Positions 1 to 8,694 are shown, counted from the first letter of the stretch. The stretch is 28,280 nucleotides of DNA from Bacteroidales bacterium UBA4772 (GCA_002403305.1 DHHM01000022.1:1-28280), one strand, 5' to 3'. The notes: a model not told the origin generated them from the letters alone. Numbers and translations: made by a program.

Positions 1-132
1 CTGAACCCTGCAGAGGATGGGAAAGTACTTTTCAAGGGATTAAAAAAGTTTCTTGATTATTACAACAACCGGCGTACACATAGGAGCCTTGACCGTAAAA
101 CACCCTTTGATTGGTATGAATATGCAGCTTAG
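1..132 (+). CDS. IS3-family transposase (OrfB), C-terminal end, cut by window edge
   Basis: Frame 1 is open from the first base to a TAG at 130-132 and encodes 43 residues ending in WYEYAA. The stretch DYYNNRRTHRSLDRKTPFDW is the characteristic C-terminal end of the DDE integrase core of IS3-family transposases (the YN.RRPH.SL...TP pattern). The rest of the element lies outside the window, so whether it is intact cannot be judged. I could not identify a terminal inverted repeat in the bases that follow. It shows that the left side of the defence cluster has been visited by an insertion sequence. Confidence 0.8.
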   Translation: MNPAEDGKVLFKGLKKFLDYYNNRRTHRSLDRKTPFDWYEYAA

Positions 133-255
133 AAAAGGTGAGCAGAAAAAGGAAAAAGATGTTTAATAAGAAAAAGAACTTTAACCTTAAAAAATAACTC
201 CGGTGGTTTAAGAAAGGGGAGTAATAAACAGTTCCTTACCCAGAACAAGGACAAG

Positions 256-390
256 ATGAGTGCTGGACAGGCACATTTTATTGAGGGCCTGAAGAAATAT
301 TATCGCCGTGAGCATAAACTTACTGACAAACAGCTCGTTGTCTTCCACGAAATCAATTTCTATATCAGGGATAAAATACAGGCCGCGTAA
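256..390 (+). CDS. Small ORF or gene remnant, 44 residues
   Basis: An ATG at 256 opens a 44-residue frame rich in charged residues (GLKKYYRREHKL) and ending DKIQAA. The same frame stays open upstream to about position 142 without another good start. It could therefore be the tail of a longer gene cut when the neighbouring insertion sequence arrived, or a spurious frame. I do not recognise the product. It runs convergently towards hsdS, and no terminator hairpin is visible between the two. Confidence 0.25.
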   Translation: MSAGQAHFIEGLKKYYRREHKLTDKQLVVFHEINFYIRDKIQAA

Positions 391-449
391 CCGAGTGACC
401 GTCCTACTAAGAGATACTTTTCTTGTTCAATCCGATTTTTTGGCGGAAT

Positions 450-1901
450 CTATTGTTTTTTCTTCTGCTTCAACTGAAGCTTTATTAAATCCCTTTCAGC
501 TTTAATCCTATCGAGCAGGACTTTCGCAGGTTCATCATCAGGATTCTGCGGTATCAATTCACCGTGGAAGGCTTTTGATAATATGTTATTTGGAAGTATA
601 TCAAGTATTAATTTTGCGTTTAAGTACCGTACCTGTATCTTGTCGGCTAAATCGAATAAATACCTGACCCGACTGACAATCTCTTGTTGCTCCTCAAATG
701 GAGGTAGTGGAACTGGGAAACAATTAACGTCATACAGGCTGATATTCGCTCGAGCAACATCTACCTTTTGGGTGTTCATTACTTCAATTAACTGAGGTGA
801 GTTTAAAACCAATGAATAAAAGTTGGTACTCAATTCTCTATCCAGCCTTATTAAACAGACAGCTTGATTAATATTGGCTGTAACCGACATATTAAATATA
901 GCTGTTCTACCTATGGATGCCCCAACAATATTAGTTAGCAAATCTCCATATTGAAGAATTGAACGCTTCTGAATAGAATTAAACTCATACTGAACATATT
1001 TTTTGTTTTCAAGGGTTAGACAATCATTGCCAACATTTTCGCTTGTTATGAAAAGTACTCCATCTTCCATATATCTTATCCCTTGCCAACTTGGGGAAGC
1101 TCCTTTAGTAATTAATTGAGCTAAGCTCCCTAAGTGAACTCTTTTCCAGGTGCTTGGAATTTTTTCAGAATCCAATTCAGGAAATTTTAACTTTGTTCTT
1201 GTCCGGCTCGATATTCTACGGAATAACGTTTCAGCATTTTCAGTTTCCTTTCGTACTTGTCTCCAATCCTCAGTTAATTTTCCACTCACTGCTGCAGTCA
1301 AAATGCTTTGCCTGAACCGCTTCATGATTTGAGGTATCGTATCGAGCCGTTGTTTGTTGTTTTGGATTTTTTCGAACAAGGCCTCGAGCATAAATACTAT
1401 ACGCCGTTGCTCTTCTATTGGAGCAACAGGAATAATTGTATTTGAAGAAAAACCCGTATTTATTCCTCCTTGAGCAGAACCCTTGAAGTTTTCAAGTATC
1501 CTTTCTTTGCCCTCCTTACTCCACAGATAGTAGAACAGGAATTTGGGGTTAATCTCTCTACTTGGCCTACATATAAATACATGTTCATTTACTACAGCAT
1601 TTTGATAAGGGAAATTTCTATAAACAAACGATGTTTTTCCTGTAGTCGCACCATCTTTAACAATTAGTATATCCCCATTTTTAATTTGTCCCCGACTCAT
1701 TTCGGAAGCAAAGGATTCAGGAACATATTTTATTTTGGAAAAGTCAAAACTACCTTCATCATTTAAATGTTCTCCACCGATACTGGGTACGCCTGATTCA
1801 ATACCCCTAACGCCTCCTTTCGGTCTTGATCCACTCTCCAATGAAACCAACAAGTCTTCCAGCGAAGACTCAACCCATCCCTTCGGCAGCTTATTCTCCA
1901 T
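450..1901 (-). CDS. hsdS: Type I restriction-modification specificity subunit HsdS
   Basis: HsdS recognises the split DNA target and positions the methylase and restriction subunits. The 483-residue protein has the expected two-fold layout. A first target-recognition domain begins LPKGWVESSLEDL and closes at PIEEQRRIVFMLEALF. A second begins IPSTWKRVHLGSLAQ and closes at PPFEEQQEIVSRVRYLF. Each is followed by a helical spacer, and the tail QNPDDEPAKVLL is typical of HsdS C-termini. I chose ATG at 1901; a TTG three codons upstream (1910) is possible but less likely. The start overlaps the hsdM stop by 11 bases, indicating translational coupling. It is the last gene of the operon. No second or inverted hsdS copy and no invertible repeats were seen, so there is no sign of specificity switching here. 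Confidence 0.95.
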   Translation of the reverse strand: MENKLPKGWVESSLEDLLVSLESGSRPKGGVRGIESGVPSIGGEHLNDEGSFDFSKIKYVPESFASEMSRGQIKNGDILIVKDGATTGKTSFVYRNFPYQNAVVNEHVFICRPSREINPKFLFYYLWSKEGKERILENFKGSAQGGINTGFSSNTIIPVAPIEEQRRIVFMLEALFEKIQNNKQRLDTIPQIMKRFRQSILTAAVSGKLTEDWRQVRKETENAETLFRRISSRTRTKLKFPELDSEKIPSTWKRVHLGSLAQLITKGASPSWQGIRYMEDGVLFITSENVGNDCLTLENKKYVQYEFNSIQKRSILQYGDLLTNIVGASIGRTAIFNMSVTANINQAVCLIRLDRELSTNFYSLVLNSPQLIEVMNTQKVDVARANISLYDVNCFPVPLPPFEEQQEIVSRVRYLFDLADKIQVRYLNAKLILDILPNNILSKAFHGELIPQNPDDEPAKVLLDRIKAERDLIKLQLKQKKKQ

Positions 1902-3297
1902 TGCTCTCAAGAAGTGTTATTATTTCTTGAAGATTATCTATCACTATTCCCAATTCTTTTATTGCTTCAGTTGCCAATTCGGCAGGGTCTAATAGGCTAT
2001 CTTCATCACCATTGTTGTTGTCCTTCATCCAGGTTATATCCAGCTTGTAACCACGTTTCTTGACTTCGTCCATACTGAAGCACCTGAAACGACCTATTTC
2101 ACCCTGATCTCCTCTTTTACCATGTCCATTAGGATCATCTCCATAGCACTGCTCAAACTCTTCGAAATACTTTGAGGTTAGGGGTCTATCTTTCTTTGTT
2201 ATCCCTTCTATATTGCTGCGGTTATCATAAATCCACACCTTCTCAGTTGGAAGACCCTTCTGAAAGAAAATCACATTGGCCCTGATGCCCTGAGCATAAG
2301 GTGTAAATGTTCCACGGGGTAATCTTAGAATAGTGTGTAGATTACAATCCTGCATCAGGATTTCAAAAATCTCTCCGGCCTTGTCTTCAAAAAGTACATT
2401 ATCGGGAAGAACAATTGCTGCCCTGCCACCAGGTTTCAGGGTACTCATAATGTGTTGAACAAAGTTGAGCTGTTTGCTACTTGTAGCTATAGTAAAATCA
2501 TCTCTCTCAGGAGCCTGATTCGCACCTTTCGTTCCGAACGGTGGATTTGCAAGTATAATGTCAAATTTGTCACTGGTAGGGGTGTTGTAGATGGTGTCAC
2601 CGAGTTTGATCTTTGGCGTTACCCCATGAAGATACATATTCATCAAAGCCAATCTACGTGGTCTAGCTACCAACTCCTGTCCATAGTAAGTATTCTCCCT
2701 GATTCTTTTTGCTTCCTCACGTGGCAAAGCACCCTTACATTCCCTCATCAGCCATTCGTATGAACTAACAAGAAATCCTCCTGTACCACAAGCCGGATCA
2801 CAGATAGTAAACGTCTTTCTACCTCTCGGGTCAGGTTTCATCAGCCTAACGATGCTTTGGATTAATGGCCTGGGGGTGAAATATTGTCCTGCACCTTTTT
2901 TCCCCTCACTGGCGGCTTTCTCCAAAAGTCCCTCAAATACAGCGCCCTTGATGTCAACATCCATTGCAGTCCACTCATCTTCATCAATAAGGTTAAGGAG
3001 CCTTTTCAAGCTTACCGGGTTATTGAAACGATTTTGAGCTTGTGTAAAGATTTCACCAAGTAGCCCTTGTTCCTTAGCTAATTCTCGGAGGGTGTCAGTA
3101 TAGTGATCCATAAGATCACCACCACTCTTGTTCTTAAGTGTTTGCCAGTTATATGTGCCGTTAAGATTTACCTCTTTCTCATCTGCCATCTTAAGGAACA
3201 ATAGAAAGCTAAGCTGTTCTATATAATCGTTGTAATCAATCCCCTCGTGCCTCAAAGTATGGCAAAATCCCCACAGCTTGTTTACTACGTCAGCCAT
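1891..3297 (-). CDS. hsdM: Type I restriction-modification DNA methyltransferase subunit HsdM
   Basis: HsdM transfers a methyl group from S-adenosylmethionine to adenine N6 in the sequence chosen by HsdS. The 468-residue protein starts with the helical HsdM N-terminal domain (VNKLWGFCHTLRHEGIDYND). Next come the GAGQYFTPRPL segment near residue 136, the SAM-binding motif DPACGTGGF at about 167-175, and the catalytic motif NPPF at about 251-254, which marks an N6-adenine enzyme. Both key motifs are intact, so the subunit should be active. The ATG overlaps the stop of the glycosylase-like gene by 8 bases, and its own stop overlaps the hsdS start. The methylase is therefore made together with that unusual neighbour. 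Confidence 0.96.
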   Translation of the reverse strand: MADVVNKLWGFCHTLRHEGIDYNDYIEQLSFLLFLKMADEKEVNLNGTYNWQTLKNKSGGDLMDHYTDTLRELAKEQGLLGEIFTQAQNRFNNPVSLKRLLNLIDEDEWTAMDVDIKGAVFEGLLEKAASEGKKGAGQYFTPRPLIQSIVRLMKPDPRGRKTFTICDPACGTGGFLVSSYEWLMRECKGALPREEAKRIRENTYYGQELVARPRRLALMNMYLHGVTPKIKLGDTIYNTPTSDKFDIILANPPFGTKGANQAPERDDFTIATSSKQLNFVQHIMSTLKPGGRAAIVLPDNVLFEDKAGEIFEILMQDCNLHTILRLPRGTFTPYAQGIRANVIFFQKGLPTEKVWIYDNRSNIEGITKKDRPLTSKYFEEFEQCYGDDPNGHGKRGDQGEIGRFRCFSMDEVKKRGYKLDITWMKDNNNGDEDSLLDPAELATEAIKELGIVIDNLQEIITLLESNGE

Positions 3298-3898
3298 TTA
3301 GTCGTTGTTTTATGAAATTCCTGTAATTCGGATAGTTAACTGATAGTATATAATCTTTATTTCGATAAAGCGCATAAACAGATCGATTTAACACAGTTGA
3401 GTAAAATGATGGCTCTTCGATCATGTTATAAATTTCCTTAGCAGTTGGAATGTTTGGAACAAGGATTTTCATTATTTTCTCAGCAGTTGCCAGAACAGGT
3501 AATTTACTGTTCAACACTGAAAGTTCCTCGGCCAGATACGGCAGCCAGAGTTTTGCAATTGCCTGCCAGCCTTCGTTCTTTGATGTTTGATCCATGAAAT
3601 AATTCCTGCAAACGTTCTGAATATAAAGGTCATCTTTATCCAAACCTATAGCTGTAAGATTAGTTTTCTGAGGGTTAAAGAAGTCCTTTTCATACTTTGA
3701 GTTAATCCCGAATACCCTTCCTAAACGCTTCATGCCAGGGTTTGCCCTAACCCCATTATTGGTGGGATCGGCTCCGAGTAATATGGCCTTTAGTTGATTT
3801 TTCCCATGATAGGGTTCAGGTAGATGAGTCATTATCGTCCTACAATATTGCGCTAATGAAGGATCGGATTTAATAATTGTAAAGAAGGGATGTGTCAT
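3290..3898 (-). CDS. Uracil-DNA-glycosylase-superfamily-like protein inside the hsd operon
   Basis: This 202-residue protein is not a normal type I restriction subunit. It shows the outline of the uracil-DNA glycosylase fold: LKAILLGADPTNNG at about 37-49 resembles the first active-site motif (GQDPYH-like, with Asp44 in the catalytic position), IGLDKDDLYIQNVCRNYF at 84-101 resembles the strand after it, WLPYLAEEL plus LPVLATAEKIMKIL at 118-146 resembles the segment before the second motif, and LSVNYPNYRNFIKQR near the C-terminus sits where the HPSP or HPR motif is expected. The motif-B histidine is not preserved, and only two cysteines occur, so it is not an iron-sulphur type. The fold call is my reading of motifs and activity is unproven. 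The start overlaps the upstream stop as ATGA and the end overlaps hsdM by 8 bases, so it is firmly embedded in the operon. Confidence 0.6.
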   Translation of the reverse strand: MTHPFFTIIKSDPSLAQYCRTIMTHLPEPYHGKNQLKAILLGADPTNNGVRANPGMKRLGRVFGINSKYEKDFFNPQKTNLTAIGLDKDDLYIQNVCRNYFMDQTSKNEGWQAIAKLWLPYLAEELSVLNSKLPVLATAEKIMKILVPNIPTAKEIYNMIEEPSFYSTVLNRSVYALYRNKDYILSVNYPNYRNFIKQRLNG

Positions 3899-4581
3899 GC
3901 TGCAATTGCAATATTCAACTCATGGATGATCTTTTCAAAATCTTCCGGGAATACTCTTTTAAACCTTCGAAATCCACCCCTGTCAGCCAAGGCTGGCACA
4001 TTGCCGAAATCATTTTCGTCAATAGTCATATTTTGTTTCAAATGTTCTCCAATATATCCCATCCACTTCTGCTGTTCTTCGTTCAATTGTTTACCAGAAA
4101 TTATCATCCGAATTGCCTTCTCAACTCTTTCTTCAGGGCTCAGGAGTGGCTCTGTTTCCTTAGCAGCATGCTTCACCATACTGATGATATCAACAGCATC
4201 CTTATGGTAAACGATTTTGTGGGCCTTTCTCAAGTTTTCCTCCTCGAAGTTATGTGCTTTTAGCCTGCCCCGCAGTTCCATTAATGCTTTGGTACTCCAG
4301 TCTCGCGGTCTGCTTAATAGTATAGAGATGGCATCAATCTCTTTTTCCTTCTGCTTTATGAAATCTGAGAAGGCAATAAGATAGTCTTCGGGTTTAAGCC
4401 CATGTCTGCCATCGGCTTCGAAGAGAACTTGAGAGCTGACTTTATCAGCGACTTCATAACCTATAAGAAATACCTTCTTAGCTCGCTCATAATTCACAAG
4501 CAAATCCTGAAACTGTGGATTCCGGAGGAGTTCCATCACAGTGCTGAAGCTGTCAAATATATCGTCAAACTTTTTTGTCAT
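3895..4581 (-). CDS. HsdR C-terminal domain encoded as a separate gene (EcoEI R_C-like)
   Basis: The 228-residue product matches the C-terminal third of single-chain type I HsdR proteins of the EcoEI type. LLRNPQFQDLLVNYERAKK, ILLSRPRDWSTKALMELRG, the EPLLSPEERVEKAI segment, QKWMGYIGEHLKQN and the closing GGFRRFKRVF..IIHELN pattern all occur there in the same order. This region normally docks the motor-nuclease onto the methylase core (family knowledge). Its ATG shares one base with the hsdR stop (TAATG), ideal for termination-reinitiation. The frame is closed by a TAA six bases upstream of the ATG, so this is not simply a longer ORF with a missed start. It may be a natural two-chain R subunit or an old frameshift. 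Tight coupling on both sides favours a functional gene. Confidence 0.85.
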   Translation of the reverse strand: MTKKFDDIFDSFSTVMELLRNPQFQDLLVNYERAKKVFLIGYEVADKVSSQVLFEADGRHGLKPEDYLIAFSDFIKQKEKEIDAISILLSRPRDWSTKALMELRGRLKAHNFEEENLRKAHKIVYHKDAVDIISMVKHAAKETEPLLSPEERVEKAIRMIISGKQLNEEQQKWMGYIGEHLKQNMTIDENDFGNVPALADRGGFRRFKRVFPEDFEKIIHELNIAIAA

Positions 4582-6611
4582 TAGTTATATCTGTCAAAGA
4601 ATTTTGACAACATCTCCGCAAATTTCCCCATGTCGCCATAAGGTATGAAGGACCTAAACATGTCCCTTGCATTACCGCTCATATCCTTTTCGATCCTGTG
4701 AAGCCGCTTACTCAATCTCCTGGCATTGGCTTTCCGATCCTCGTTTCGGTAGATTCTTTCAATGAGTTCTTTGATTGTGATGGTTTCTGTTCCTGGAGGA
4801 TCAATTATAAAATTGTAGCTTGCATTCTTAAAGTATCTTATCAATGTTCCACTGAAGCAGTCAAACAGTACGAAATGAGTCTTTCCTATCTCATCACATT
4901 TTCTTGTTCCTCGTCCCAACATCTGTTCCCATAATATTCGTGATTTAACGGGCCTAAGGAAAACGATATATTCGAGCGCAGGTATATCAACCCCTGTGCT
5001 TAGCATATCAACTGTGACCACTATTCTAGGTGTAGGACGATTTCTGAACTCCTTAATCTTCTGCAAGGGACGATCAACCGTTGGGCTTCCGGTTATTTTT
5101 GCCACAAAATCATCGCCACGGTTGAACACTTCTTTACAGATCGTAACAAGTCTATCAGCATGGGAAATCAATGGAATATCATTTGTTGCAAAGATTAAAG
5201 TCTTTGGGAAATGGCCTCTTTCCCTCTCAAAGGCATCGGCATAATTCTTAAGCTCTTCAATTACCTTTCGATTTGTATCAGGTGCTGTTATCTTCTCCTC
5301 TATCTCCGTTGAGGTAAATACTCTTTCATCTTCCAATTGGTCTATCTGCTCTCTTCCTGTCTGAGTGTCTATCATCCCTACCTGCTCTCCCTCTTTCAGG
5401 AAGGCTCCATTCATCAGGACTTCAGAACTTATGGCCACTGCGTCATAATCCACGAGATAACCTTCTTCTATTGCTCGCTGAAGTGGATAGCTGAAGATTG
5501 GTTTTCCGAAGTAGGCAACTGTGTGGGAAGCCGGGGTCGCAGTAAGCCCAAGTTTCACGGCATCAAAGTGATTCAGAACATTACGCCATATATTTGTTTC
5601 CCTTGAAGTATATCCCCGATGGCACTCATCAGCAATTATAAGATCGAACGCATGGGAAGGAATAGTTACTTTTTCAATGCCTTCATCTGTCTCTTCCTCT
5701 TCGTGCTCGAAAACTCCTGCTCGACCATAAAGGTTAATTGCCATCCGCTGGATAGTACATACATACAGGAAGGTCTTGCTCTCGTCAGGCAGTGTCAGGT
5801 AAGAGTTTGGTAAAACTGACGGATTATATGGTTCATCATCAAAATCCTCTCGTCTGAATCGTTGAGAATACAGTTCATATTCATCCTTGAACTTTATGTT
5901 ACGAGGTGTGTCAAACGAAGCAAAGGCTGTAACCGCCTGTGCAGCCAATGATTTTCTATCAACAAGAAAAAGTATACGTTTGGCATAACCAGACACCAAC
6001 ATCCTATACGCCAGAACGACAGTTGTGAATGTTTTACCCGTACCAGTCGCCATTGCTAGGAGCATGAGCCGCTTTGAATTTGCTAGGCCATCTTCAAATG
6101 ATTCGATAGCCAGTTGCTGATAGGGTCTAAGTCCGGGAGTGTTTATTGGATTAGTCAACAACCATTGCAGCGAACAACCCAGTGAAACTTGAAATTTTGC
6201 CTCAAGAGCCTGGGGTGAATGGAAGCTGTATAATCGCCTGCCCAGTTCATATGAGTTTCTGATGTCTAAATGATAGATTAGCTCACCATTCGAAGAATAT
6301 AGGAATGGCACGCGGTAACCATTCCATTCGCCTATAGTCTGATCGGCTCCCCTGGAGTACCTTTTTGCTTGTTCAAGAACGTTTTCGGCACCGACATCAA
6401 GTCTTTTTGCCTCAACGATTCCAAGGAGCATTCCATTAACTACCAAAGCATAATCTGCAGGGCCGGAGGCTGTTGGAAACTCTTCAATTGCATGATTTGA
6501 AAGAATAGTTATGTCTATATCTTCCTTATAAGGTGTTATAAGCCAGCCCGCATCGACCAATTGTTTATCTATGCGCAACTTCCTTGTTGTTCTTTCAGAT
6601 TCGGGTGACAT
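4581..6611 (-). CDS. hsdR: Type I restriction endonuclease subunit HsdR, nuclease and helicase part
   Basis: HsdR cleaves unmodified DNA after ATP-driven translocation. The 676-residue chain has an N-terminal PD-(D/E)XK nuclease domain (PADYA near 51-55 and EAK at 67-69). A superfamily 2 motor follows, with ATGTGKT at 188-194, DECH at about 328-331, TATP at 357-360 and MLGRGTRK near the end. It stops with KFFDRYN just where the C-terminal docking domain would begin in single-chain homologues; that domain is the next gene. The longest frame begins with TTG at 6626; I prefer the ATG at 6611 (MSPESERTTRKLRID), which fits family N-termini. All catalytic motifs are present. A candidate promoter lies directly upstream. 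Confidence 0.93.
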   Translation of the reverse strand: MSPESERTTRKLRIDKQLVDAGWLITPYKEDIDITILSNHAIEEFPTASGPADYALVVNGMLLGIVEAKRLDVGAENVLEQAKRYSRGADQTIGEWNGYRVPFLYSSNGELIYHLDIRNSYELGRRLYSFHSPQALEAKFQVSLGCSLQWLLTNPINTPGLRPYQQLAIESFEDGLANSKRLMLLAMATGTGKTFTTVVLAYRMLVSGYAKRILFLVDRKSLAAQAVTAFASFDTPRNIKFKDEYELYSQRFRREDFDDEPYNPSVLPNSYLTLPDESKTFLYVCTIQRMAINLYGRAGVFEHEEEETDEGIEKVTIPSHAFDLIIADECHRGYTSRETNIWRNVLNHFDAVKLGLTATPASHTVAYFGKPIFSYPLQRAIEEGYLVDYDAVAISSEVLMNGAFLKEGEQVGMIDTQTGREQIDQLEDERVFTSTEIEEKITAPDTNRKVIEELKNYADAFERERGHFPKTLIFATNDIPLISHADRLVTICKEVFNRGDDFVAKITGSPTVDRPLQKIKEFRNRPTPRIVVTVDMLSTGVDIPALEYIVFLRPVKSRILWEQMLGRGTRKCDEIGKTHFVLFDCFSGTLIRYFKNASYNFIIDPPGTETITIKELIERIYRNEDRKANARRLSKRLHRIEKDMSGNARDMFRSFIPYGDMGKFAEMLSKFFDRYN

Positions 6612-6623
6612 GGCGACAAAAAC

Positions 6624-6653
6624 CAAATGTACAAAATACCTAGCTAATGCGAA
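6624..6653 (-). promoter_or_regulatory. Candidate hsdR promoter (Bacteroidetes type)
   Basis: On the minus strand TACATTTG (6631-6624) fits the TAnnTTTG -7 box, and a weak TTCG -33 box lies 18 bases upstream. The box is only 13 bases from the hsdR ATG, so the leader would be very short. It would allow hsdR and everything after it to be transcribed separately from rloAB. Confidence 0.3.
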
Positions 6654-6683
6654 GTCTAATGCTCTTGTGATTTTTTACAGATG

Positions 6684-6716
6684 CCGCCGTGAATACTGTG
6701 GTTAAAAACACGGAGG
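6684..6716 (-). other. Hairpin between rloB and hsdR
   Basis: The arms CCTCCGTG (6716-6709) and CACGGCGG (6691-6684) pair with one mismatch around a 17-base loop, two bases after the rloB stop. The bases after it in the transcript are A-rich rather than U-rich, so it is not a standard terminator. It could be an attenuator or a 3'-end stabiliser. Confidence 0.3.
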
Positions 6717-6717
6717 A

Positions 6718-7401
6718 TTATGCCATCTTGAATTTATTCAGATCTTGAATTAATTTGTGTACAGTGGTAGAGGGGTTAGACGCTGCAGGATTTTGCAGGT
6801 TGGATTGGCCTAATAAATCAGATGCCCATTTCATTGCTCGTGCTTCATTTCCAATTTCAGCAAGAAGATCATACATATCGACAGCGTTTTTAGCGTATTC
6901 TCTACCTATATATCTTGTGAGTAATGGATAGTATTGATGTCTAGAGATACCAGTATTATGAAATTCAAAATGCAACAGATACCATAGTTCAAAAGCCTCA
7001 TTCGTATATGCAACCTTAACCTTATTTGAACGTGCTTTGAAAATTGCATTGTTGAAATTTACATCAGGAAAATCGTCTTTGTCGAAGACTGCCCATACAT
7101 GGTCATAAGGTCTGTGAATTATACTTTTCTTAGCCTTTTCTGCTTGTTCATGTTTTAATTTTATAGCTATATCAACTAAACTTAAGGTGTTGGCTCCAGT
7201 ACCTTCAATATCAATGTCAACCAGACCTATGGGTAACTTCTTCTTTAAGGATGTGAAATAGTTTGGTTCTGTGCGTTCCCCTTCACATACTATCAAATAT
7301 TTCTTTCGTTCACTTCGAGTATTGTATGGTCGCTCTTGTTGTCCTTGTTTTTGTGCCATCCTTTTCTTTATGGCATTGTCAATTTTCATAATTCTTGCCA
7401 T
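6718..7401 (-). CDS. rloB: RloB-like protein (Toprim-like partner of RloA)
   Basis: The 227-residue protein matches the RloB family. KYLIVCEGERTEPNYF (about 34-49) carries the Toprim-like glutamate, VWAVFDKDDFP (about 102-112) the acidic metal-binding motif, and YTNEAFELWYLLHFE follows, as in family members. RloB genes were first noted as ORFs linked to type I restriction loci, and the same family forms the second component of the AbiL abortive-infection pair (from memory, not checked here). By analogy with OLD and PARIS systems, the Toprim part is the likely nuclease effector and RloA the sensor ATPase; that role is inferred. The ATG is three bases after the rloA stop, so the two are co-translated. 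Confidence 0.88.
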   Translation of the reverse strand: MARIMKIDNAIKKRMAQKQGQQERPYNTRSERKKYLIVCEGERTEPNYFTSLKKKLPIGLVDIDIEGTGANTLSLVDIAIKLKHEQAEKAKKSIIHRPYDHVWAVFDKDDFPDVNFNNAIFKARSNKVKVAYTNEAFELWYLLHFEFHNTGISRHQYYPLLTRYIGREYAKNAVDMYDLLAEIGNEARAMKWASDLLGQSNLQNPAASNPSTTVHKLIQDLNKFKMA

Positions 7402-7404
7402 ACT

Positions 7405-8694
7405 CTATTCAGTGAAGATGTTTGTAAAATCACCAATAAAAGGAATAGCGCCATATCTCCCGGCAATATAATTCTTCTCATACGCTTCATCTTTCCTGAT
7501 TTTCATTCCATCTTCTGTTTTATATTCAGCCAGAGAGAACAAAATAGTACTTTCACCATAGTCTTTTTCAGTAAACCAAATTTGATCCCGACGGAAAGTG
7601 CAAGAGTTTAAAAGATTGGTGTCATGGGTTGCAAAAAGTAATTGCGCATTTTTCTTGTTCGTTTCATTCGAATTGAATAATTGCACAATAGCGGTTGTAA
7701 GGGCCGGATGTAATCTTGCATCCAACTCATCAATAACCAATACTTTTCCATGTTGTAAGGTGTCTATTACTGGGCCTGCTAAGCGGAAATATTTTTTTGT
7801 TCCCTCGGATTCGTATTTTTCAAATGGGAAAAACTCTGTCCCTGAGACATTGTGATTTTTATCGTATTTATTATGTATGGATACGATATTATATCCCTTT
7901 TTGCCTTTCAAATCGATTATTAACTTTTCCTTTAATTTATCCGGCATGTTCGAGGGGAGGGTCTCTTTAGTTATGTCAAACTCTTCAACCATTAAGTCAG
8001 TAAATCCCAAGTCTGCTTTATCAAGAAAATCTTTTACAATTGGATTCAAGGTTGAATTTTGAAACATCCTAAGCGTAAAGCCTTCATACGACTGATCCTG
8101 TAATCCCGATATTTGGTTCAGATTCTTGAACCATTTCAGGAGCTTACTTGAAATCTCGCCATTAAACTGTGCCACAACAGAAAGAAATAATGCATTTTCC
8201 CTGGTTTTAGTTTCTAATCCTTCACCTTCAATAAATTCGTCATGTATCTCAATTTCATCAAAATGCCTGAAGAATAGTTCTGTTTCTCGAGTTTTCTTTG
8301 AATAATATAACCACTCGTTATGTATCTTTTCTTTGCTCACCTCAAAGCCATAGCGGTATCTATTATTGTCGATTAAGAAGATAGATTGGAAATAAGAAGG
8401 CTCTTCTTTGGTGGCATCGCTCAACTCAAAGGAATTGATATTGATTTCTTCGAATTTCTGAGTTGATTTTGATGAATTGATTACAAACCATTTATAAAAA
8501 CCAATTGCATTTAAGAAGTTTGATTTTCCGGAAGAGTTGGCTCCGTATAGCACAGCACTCTTAACAAGTTCATAGCCATCAGTGGCGAAAGTGTTTTGTA
8601 GAGCAGGCTCTTTAAGTGCCTTGACTTTTTGGAAGCTAATTGTGGCAACATCTCTTATGGATTTAAAATTGCCAACACTAAATTCTATTATCAT
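7405..8694 (-). CDS. rloA: RloA-like AAA (ABC-type) ATPase, defence sensor candidate
   Basis: This is a 429-residue ATPase of the AAA_15/AAA_21, OLD-like group. It begins MIIEFSVGNFKSIRD, with Walker A GANSSGKS at 51-58, a serine-rich signature around ESEGTKKYF (295-303), Walker B VLVIDEL at about 318-324 and the switch histidine in ATHD at about 355-358. Such ATPases usually dimerise through ATP and hold a partner nuclease inactive until a phage trigger appears (OLD and PARIS-type systems). With rloB immediately downstream it makes a two-gene module. The ATG at 8694 is supported by the very typical N-terminus and by a promoter-like box with inverted repeats just upstream. No damage to the reading frame is visible. 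Confidence 0.9.
   Translation of the reverse strand: MIIEFSVGNFKSIRDVATISFQKVKALKEPALQNTFATDGYELVKSAVLYGANSSGKSNFLNAIGFYKWFVINSSKSTQKFEEININSFELSDATKEEPSYFQSIFLIDNNRYRYGFEVSKEKIHNEWLYYSKKTRETELFFRHFDEIEIHDEFIEGEGLETKTRENALFLSVVAQFNGEISSKLLKWFKNLNQISGLQDQSYEGFTLRMFQNSTLNPIVKDFLDKADLGFTDLMVEEFDITKETLPSNMPDKLKEKLIIDLKGKKGYNIVSIHNKYDKNHNVSGTEFFPFEKYESEGTKKYFRLAGPVIDTLQHGKVLVIDELDARLHPALTTAIVQLFNSNETNKKNAQLLFATHDTNLLNSCTFRRDQIWFTEKDYGESTILFSLAEYKTEDGMKIRKDEAYEKNYIAGRYGAIPFIGDFTNIFTE

Noticed and set aside
450..1901. Phase-variable hsdS by inversion
   Set aside because: No second hsdS segment, inverted repeats or site-specific recombinase gene is seen in the window.
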